Assembly: GCA_034435635.1 (NCBI GenBank)
Contig: DAOTWY010000020.1
Location: 1 to 17,259 of the forward strand
Source of the DNA: DAOTWY01 sp003696565
GTDB lineage: Bacteria > Chloroflexota > Anaerolineae > Aggregatilineales > Phototrophicaceae
Direction of reading: 5' to 3'
Length of the DNA: 17,259 nucleotides
Positions 13,364 to 17,259 of this stretch are shown here, in pieces. Every line of letters begins with the position of its first letter. Positions within the stretch are counted from its first letter, which is position 1. The notes below the pieces were generated by a model, which did not search any database, was not told the DNA's origin, and saw only the letters and a list, made by a program, of their open reading frames with translations. The position numbers and the translations under genes were made by a program.

Positions 13364-14664
13364 CTATGATCTGGTTTTTATTGGCAATGTTGCTATTGGG
13401 AGGGGGCTTTTTCCCGCCAGGGATGGACATCCCTGCTGTGGTAGAAGCTGCCCCATATAGTGCGCGTTTTGCTGAGCTTGGGTTTAACCGCCCACTTAGC
13501 TTTTTTTTCTATGATTTGACCAATGATGAACTATTGGCGGGTGTTGATATTGAAAAACAATTGCCGATGGTTTCCGCTATTAAAGGTCCGATATTGATGT
13601 ATTTTCTGACCCATGTGCCGGCGGATGTTTGGAACAGTGTGCCGGTGATGTATTGGCATGCTCGTGCGGCAGATGTGCCGGCGGAATATGGTGAAGCATG
13701 GCAAACGCATCATCTGATCTTGCGTGATTTATATCGGATGATTGTTTATAGTGATAACTATTCAACGGGTAATGTGTTGGCTTACGCCTATGAATATACC
13801 GGGTTGGATCATCTTAATCCGATTGAGGCGTTTAATGCTTGGTCAGAAACAACTATCGGCATTTCACCTGAATCAGGGATGCGTCAATGGGATCAAGGTG
13901 AGACAGATAACCCAGCATATATTGATCACCGCTTTGATAACCGTACCACGTTAATCCGCGGGGTGCCACGCTTTTACAATAATACAATTTCAGCGTTGGA
14001 TTTGGCGCGTTATTATGCTTGGCTATATGACCAGATGGGAACAGACTTGTTCGATCAGGCTGTGGCATTGATGTCAGTTGTAGAAGGCTTTCCGGGATTT
14101 TTAGAGCAAACCGCGCTCCGCTTGGGTGGTGTTCCGGTTAGTAAAGATGGCTTTGTTGGTCCAGGTGATGAGAACAATGCCCAGAATGAATATTTAACAG
14201 CGGATGCTGGTCTGATTTTGCTAGATGATCGTGCGTTGTTGGTCGTTTCTATGTCTGTTAATGGTGGCGACAAAATGGAAGCGATTTATAATGAGGTGGA
14301 GATAATCGCTCGGCAGCGGCGTGGTGAGCTGTTTTGGCAGCGTGATTTGGATTATATCACCTGGATGCGTAGCGCAGCCGGTCCTTATGGCGAAAACACG
14401 CTTAGCACGGAAGCATTATATTTTATTCTGGAGTATATGATTGATATTGGGCAGCGTCCTATACAGGGGGAAGCATTCAGCGGGGATGTAACACGGTTTG
14501 AGGAAGCACGAGAGGTGTGGTTGGCGGTCTTTCCGGGGGATGTGATCCCTATAGAACGTAACGCAGTGCAAAATCGTGTGCTTCAAGCGAGATATGGCGT
14601 TACAAATGAAAATTTATATGAACTTGCGCTTGAGTTGGGTTTGGTTGAGGGAGGCGAAAGATGA
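13360..14664 (+). CDS. Class A beta-lactamase-like serine hydrolase, membrane-anchored or exported
   Basis: This 434-residue protein has an N-terminal hydrophobic segment (about 3-17) acting as signal or anchor, so the enzyme faces outward. All three active-site motifs of the class A beta-lactamase/PBP-like fold are visible in order: nucleophile Ser72 with Lys75 (SAIK in PMVSAIKGPIL), Ser131-Asp132-Asn133 (YSDNYSTGN), and Lys262-Asp263-Gly264 (VSKDGFVGPG) in the KTG position. I see no clear Glu166-type omega-loop motif (ExxLN), so genuine beta-lactamase activity is doubtful and a peptidase or esterase is as likely. Residues after about 320 form an extra helical, charged C-terminal part not found in lactamases of about 290 residues. 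It overlaps the genes on both sides by four bases (ATGA), so it is translationally coupled. The ATG at 13366 is an alternative start. Confidence 0.85.
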   Translation: MTMIWFLLAMLLLGGGFFPPGMDIPAVVEAAPYSARFAELGFNRPLSFFFYDLTNDELLAGVDIEKQLPMVSAIKGPILMYFLTHVPADVWNSVPVMYWHARAADVPAEYGEAWQTHHLILRDLYRMIVYSDNYSTGNVLAYAYEYTGLDHLNPIEAFNAWSETTIGISPESGMRQWDQGETDNPAYIDHRFDNRTTLIRGVPRFYNNTISALDLARYYAWLYDQMGTDLFDQAVALMSVVEGFPGFLEQTALRLGGVPVSKDGFVGPGDENNAQNEYLTADAGLILLDDRALLVVSMSVNGGDKMEAIYNEVEIIARQRRGELFWQRDLDYITWMRSAAGPYGENTLSTEALYFILEYMIDIGQRPIQGEAFSGDVTRFEEAREVWLAVFPGDVIPIERNAVQNRVLQARYGVTNENLYELALELGLVEGGER

Positions 14665-15143
14665 CCTATTACGTCCATGCACAAGATTGGCGCACGGTTG
14701 AGCTATTGCCAGAGGAAAATTATGAGGCAGTGATCGAGTGGTTTAAGCATGATGATCCTGGACAAATGATCATTCATCCCTATCGTATCAGTGGCTTGAA
14801 TATCCCACGGTCTCGTTTGGATCAAATTTTTAAGGACATCTTACCGCGTGACGACGATTTGATGACCGGTTATGCGCGTGAACCGATGCCCGTAGAGAAC
14901 GGGTTTGCTTATTATGATCCAGATTTTGGCGCGATTTATGGGACAACGGATGAAAATGGCATCCTGACCTTACTTTGTTTTGATTGCCAATATTGTGATT
15001 GTGGCAAAGACTTTAGCGCGGCGATGAAAGCAATTTCTACTATTGCTACAGAATTTCGGTTGTTTATGGTGGATTGGCTGTTGGAGCAGGTGGTTGACAT
15101 TCGTCCTGATGATGCGCTGCAAAAATATTTTGACGGGATGTGA
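14661..15143 (+). CDS. Unknown protein with CxxCxxCxC cysteine cluster
   Basis: This 160-residue protein has no recognised family, no signal peptide and no membrane span. The N-terminal 100 residues are acidic and mixed alpha/beta. A hydrophobic strand ILTLL then leads into four closely packed cysteines (106, 109, 112, 114: CFDCQYCDC), the only cysteines in the protein. They could hold a zinc ion or an Fe-S cluster, or be redox-active. A helical tail follows (DFSAAMKAISTIATEF and onwards to 160). The start is well supported: GAGGGAGG ends 7 bases before the ATG, and the ATG overlaps the previous stop (ATGA). It is the last gene of the unit with the DHp-like protein and the serine hydrolase, and a large inverted repeat begins at its stop codon. 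Its function cannot be stated. Confidence 0.8.
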   Translation: MTYYVHAQDWRTVELLPEENYEAVIEWFKHDDPGQMIIHPYRISGLNIPRSRLDQIFKDILPRDDDLMTGYAREPMPVENGFAYYDPDFGAIYGTTDENGILTLLCFDCQYCDCGKDFSAAMKAISTIATEFRLFMVDWLLEQVVDIRPDDALQKYFDGM

Positions 15144-15201
15144 ACACCACAAAGGCAGGTTAAGCTGAAATTAACTTCACCATTTTGTGCCTTTGTGGTG
15201 T
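15144..15201. terminator. Large inverted repeat between convergent genes, REP-like
   Basis: ACACCACAAAGGCA (15144-15157) and TGCCTTTGTGGTGT (15188-15201) form a perfect 14-bp stem. Inside it GTTAA (15159-15163) and TTAAC (15171-15175) form a second hairpin with a 7-base loop. It fills the 69-base gap between two convergent genes, so it is a candidate bidirectional terminator without T-tracts. Its arms resemble dispersed intergenic repeats, so it may be a repetitive element. Confidence 0.62.
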
Positions 15202-15212
15202 GTTCCATTGAT

Positions 15213-17144
15213 TTAATTTAACAAGGTGACGTTTGATGCGCTATCATTGTTGTTGCTGCGTTTGCGGGCGCTGATCGGTTTGACAGGTGGGCATTCCCAT
15301 GCCATTTTTTCCGTCATGGCACGTGCTTCCTTAAACTTAGGCAAAATCCCACAGGCAAAGCAGCGATCTCGGCAGTCTACCCGTGTTTCCCCTTTAATGC
15401 TCATCAAGTAATCCTCACGCAGGAACTTTTTATGAACAGCCACGTCAATGTGATCCCAAGGGAAAACCTCATCTATGTCACGCTCACGGTGGGTATAAAA
15501 CTCTGGGGTTAAGCCGATTTCTTCAAACGCTTGCAGCCAAGCATCATGTTTGTGATGATCCATCCATGCATCAAACTTTGCACCAAGTTCCCACGCACGT
15601 TGTATAACAGCTGCCATCCGCCGATCTCCCCGGCTTAACCAGCCTTCAAATTCGCTGCTATCAGTATCATTCCAGCGTAAATGCAAGCCTTGCCCACTGA
15701 TTTGTTCTTTGAGTAGACGGTGCTTAGCACGGATGGATTCTAAATCGTCCTGTGGCACCCATTGGAAGGGAGTGTGTGGTTTTGGGATGAAGGTGCTTAC
15801 GCCAACGTTGACATTTGCCTTATTCCCTAAAATCCGCCGTCCTTCTTTCAGCACAGCTTTACACAGGTCAATAATGGCTTGAACATCTTCGAGTGTTTCA
15901 TCAGGATGCCCGATCATAAAATAGAATTTGATGGTGCGCCATCCACGTGAATAGACATCGCGCGCGGCTTGTAAGACTTGTTCATCAGGCACATATTTGT
16001 TGATGCGGTTACGCATCCGTTCTGTTGCGGCTTCTGGCGCAAACGTGAACCCGCTGCGGCGTGTATCCCCAATTTTGTCTAGTAATTCTGCACTGGTGGA
16101 TTCAATGCGTAAACTGGGCAGACTGAGCGATAACCCGCTGCCATTATATTTTTCATGCACAGCATCAGTGAGTTCATGCACATAGACATAATCAGATGAG
16201 GATAGGCTCAACAAGCTAATTTCTTCAAAACCAGTGTTGTTGATGATTTCCTCAATGGCTTGCATGACTTCCGGCACGGGACGTTCGCGCACAGGGCGGG
16301 TTACCATCCCTGCATGGCAAAAGCGGCAGCCACGTGTGCAGCCACGCATGATTTCAATGGGTGCCCGGTTATGCACGGTGTCAATATTAGGCACCAAAAA
16401 CCGCGTGAAAGGTTTGGGTAAGACAGGGACAATGCGCTTTAAGACGGTTTTAGGCGCGGCGGGATGATTGGGGATAATGGCTTTAACTGTGCCATCAGCG
16501 TGGTAAGTGACATCATAAAAGCGTGGAACATATATCCCTTGAATTTGAGCGAGGGCTTCTAATTGTTCCAGGCGAGATGCCCCGCGCATGCTTTTTAATG
16601 TATGGGCGACTTCAACGATGATTTCTTCACCTTCTCCAATGACGAAGGCATCAATAAAAGCATGCATCGGTTCTGGGTTATAACAAGCATGCCCACCCGC
16701 GATGATGACCGGATAGGATTCATCACGGTCTTGGCTGCGAATTGGCATCCCTGCCAAGTCTATGAGGTTTAATACGTTGGTATATAATTGCTCATAAGGG
16801 ATTGTGATTCCAAGTAAATCAAAATCGCGGATGCGATGATAGGTTTCTAATGAGAATAGGGGGATGTTTTTCTCTCGCATGATGGCTTCTAAGTCAACCC
16901 AGGGGCAGAATACACGCTCTGCCAATAAATCTGACTGTTGGTTAATCTGGTTATACAGTAGCATGATTCCTAGGTTGGACATGCCTAAATCGTAAATATC
17001 TGGGAATGCTAACGCCACACGGAAGTCGATTTCGTCCCAATTTTTGATGACGCTGTTGTATTCACCACCCACATAACGCCCCGGCTTATCGACTTTTAAT
17101 AGAACACGATCTAGCATGTTTTGGATTTCTTGCGGAGTCATCAT
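15213..17144 (-). CDS. B12-binding radical SAM protein, TIGR03960-like
   Basis: This is a 643-residue radical SAM enzyme with an N-terminal cobalamin-binding-type region (about 40-190: FPDIYDLGMSNLG, then IIAGGHACYNPEP and FVIGEGEE). The [4Fe-4S] motif CX3CX2C is Cys269, Cys273 and Cys276 in MRGCTRGCRFCHAG. The SAM-barrel continues with LLSLSSSDY, FAPEAATERMRNRINK (368-383) and FYFMIGHPDET (407-417). The C-terminus holds another cysteine group (591, 595, 598: VDCRDRCFACG) typical of this family. The order and wording match the TIGR03960 family; its reaction is not established to my knowledge. In many genomes a DUF2344 (TIGR03936) gene follows directly; here the downstream neighbour is convergent and unrelated. 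Two ATGs (17144, 17141) are possible, with GGGGA upstream at a long spacing. Confidence 0.92.
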   Translation of the reverse strand: MMTPQEIQNMLDRVLLKVDKPGRYVGGEYNSVIKNWDEIDFRVALAFPDIYDLGMSNLGIMLLYNQINQQSDLLAERVFCPWVDLEAIMREKNIPLFSLETYHRIRDFDLLGITIPYEQLYTNVLNLIDLAGMPIRSQDRDESYPVIIAGGHACYNPEPMHAFIDAFVIGEGEEIIVEVAHTLKSMRGASRLEQLEALAQIQGIYVPRFYDVTYHADGTVKAIIPNHPAAPKTVLKRIVPVLPKPFTRFLVPNIDTVHNRAPIEIMRGCTRGCRFCHAGMVTRPVRERPVPEVMQAIEEIINNTGFEEISLLSLSSSDYVYVHELTDAVHEKYNGSGLSLSLPSLRIESTSAELLDKIGDTRRSGFTFAPEAATERMRNRINKYVPDEQVLQAARDVYSRGWRTIKFYFMIGHPDETLEDVQAIIDLCKAVLKEGRRILGNKANVNVGVSTFIPKPHTPFQWVPQDDLESIRAKHRLLKEQISGQGLHLRWNDTDSSEFEGWLSRGDRRMAAVIQRAWELGAKFDAWMDHHKHDAWLQAFEEIGLTPEFYTHRERDIDEVFPWDHIDVAVHKKFLREDYLMSIKGETRVDCRDRCFACGILPKFKEARAMTEKMAWECPPVKPISARKRSNNNDSASNVTLLN

Positions 17145-17211
17145 GATTCGTCATTCCCCAATTTTTACAATACACATGAGACTTTTTAAGGGTAGCACAA
17201 AAGAGGACACA

Positions 17212-17259
17212 ATGCGACTTCAAAATTGGCAAATATGTTTAAGAAATATCGTAACAAAA
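17212..17259 (+). CDS. Possible start of a new gene, cut by window end
   Basis: An ATG at 17212 is preceded by AAGAGGA (17201-17207) with 4-5 bases of spacing and stays open for 16 codons (MRLQNWQICLRNIVTK) to the end of the window. The position, divergent from the radical SAM gene, suits a gene start. The fragment is too short to identify, and an open run of this length also occurs by chance; the ribosome site is the main support. Confidence 0.4.
   Translation, partial: MRLQNWQICLRNIVTK

Noticed and set aside
4047..15143. A defence or antiphage island built from the unknown genes
   Set aside because: No nuclease-effector pair, toxin-antitoxin, cyclase, TIR, restriction or recombinase domain is visible, and RNase HI here carries the housekeeping motifs.
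1..17259. CRISPR array, tRNA or rRNA gene, insertion sequence or phage attachment site
   Set aside because: I saw no regularly spaced repeats, no cloverleaf with a CCA end, no transposase or integrase motifs, and no terminal inverted repeats flanking a gene.

Overview
This window looks like bacterial chromosome, most likely from a member of the Chloroflexota (Anaerolineae-like). The reasons are the Tat-exported DUF1800/DUF1501 pair, the TIGR03960-type B12/radical SAM protein, a DUF6958-like C-terminal domain, and the general style of the secreted proteins. This assignment comes from family recognition, not from a marker gene. Base composition is fairly even by eye (GC in the 40s percent). Coding density is high, no gap between genes exceeds 300 bases, and I see no rRNA, tRNA, insertion sequence, integrase, CRISPR array or phage gene.

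Region 1 (1-3999, + strand) is metabolic. It holds the 3' end of fabG, a YbaK-type aminoacyl-tRNA deacylase translationally coupled to it, a small STAS/SpoIIAA-like protein, a PaaG-like enoyl-CoA isomerase with a HIT-family nucleotide hydrolase directly behind it, and a PLP-dependent aminotransferase. The aminotransferase starts at TTG behind a strong Shine-Dalgarno sequence.

Region 2 (4047-7634, - strand) is an export cassette: DUF1800, an anchored Pro/Thr-rich protein, then DUF1501. The two flanking proteins carry twin-arginine signals and the middle gene is unusual. A secreted cysteine-containing protein (7790-8599) diverges from this cassette.

Region 3 (8705-10677) holds a DUF1801 protein (+), a MarR-type regulator (-) with a palindrome in its own upstream region, and a protein joining a DUF697-like membrane domain to a C-terminal winged-helix-like domain (-).

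Region 4 (10898-15143, + strand) opens with a ribonuclease HI that carries a second, degenerate RNase H domain. Next is a YbdL/kynurenine-type aminotransferase. A tight three-gene unit with ATGA overlaps follows: a stand-alone histidine-kinase dimerisation (DHp) helix pair, a class A beta-lactamase-like membrane-anchored serine hydrolase, and a protein with a CxxCxxCxC cluster. This unit is the best candidate in the window for an undescribed functional module, although nothing in the sequence reveals its job.

Region 5 (15213-17144, - strand) is a B12-binding radical SAM protein. Divergent from it, a possible new gene starts at 17212 and runs off the window. Several intergenic gaps contain strong hairpins, most without a T-tract; two of them lie exactly between convergent genes.
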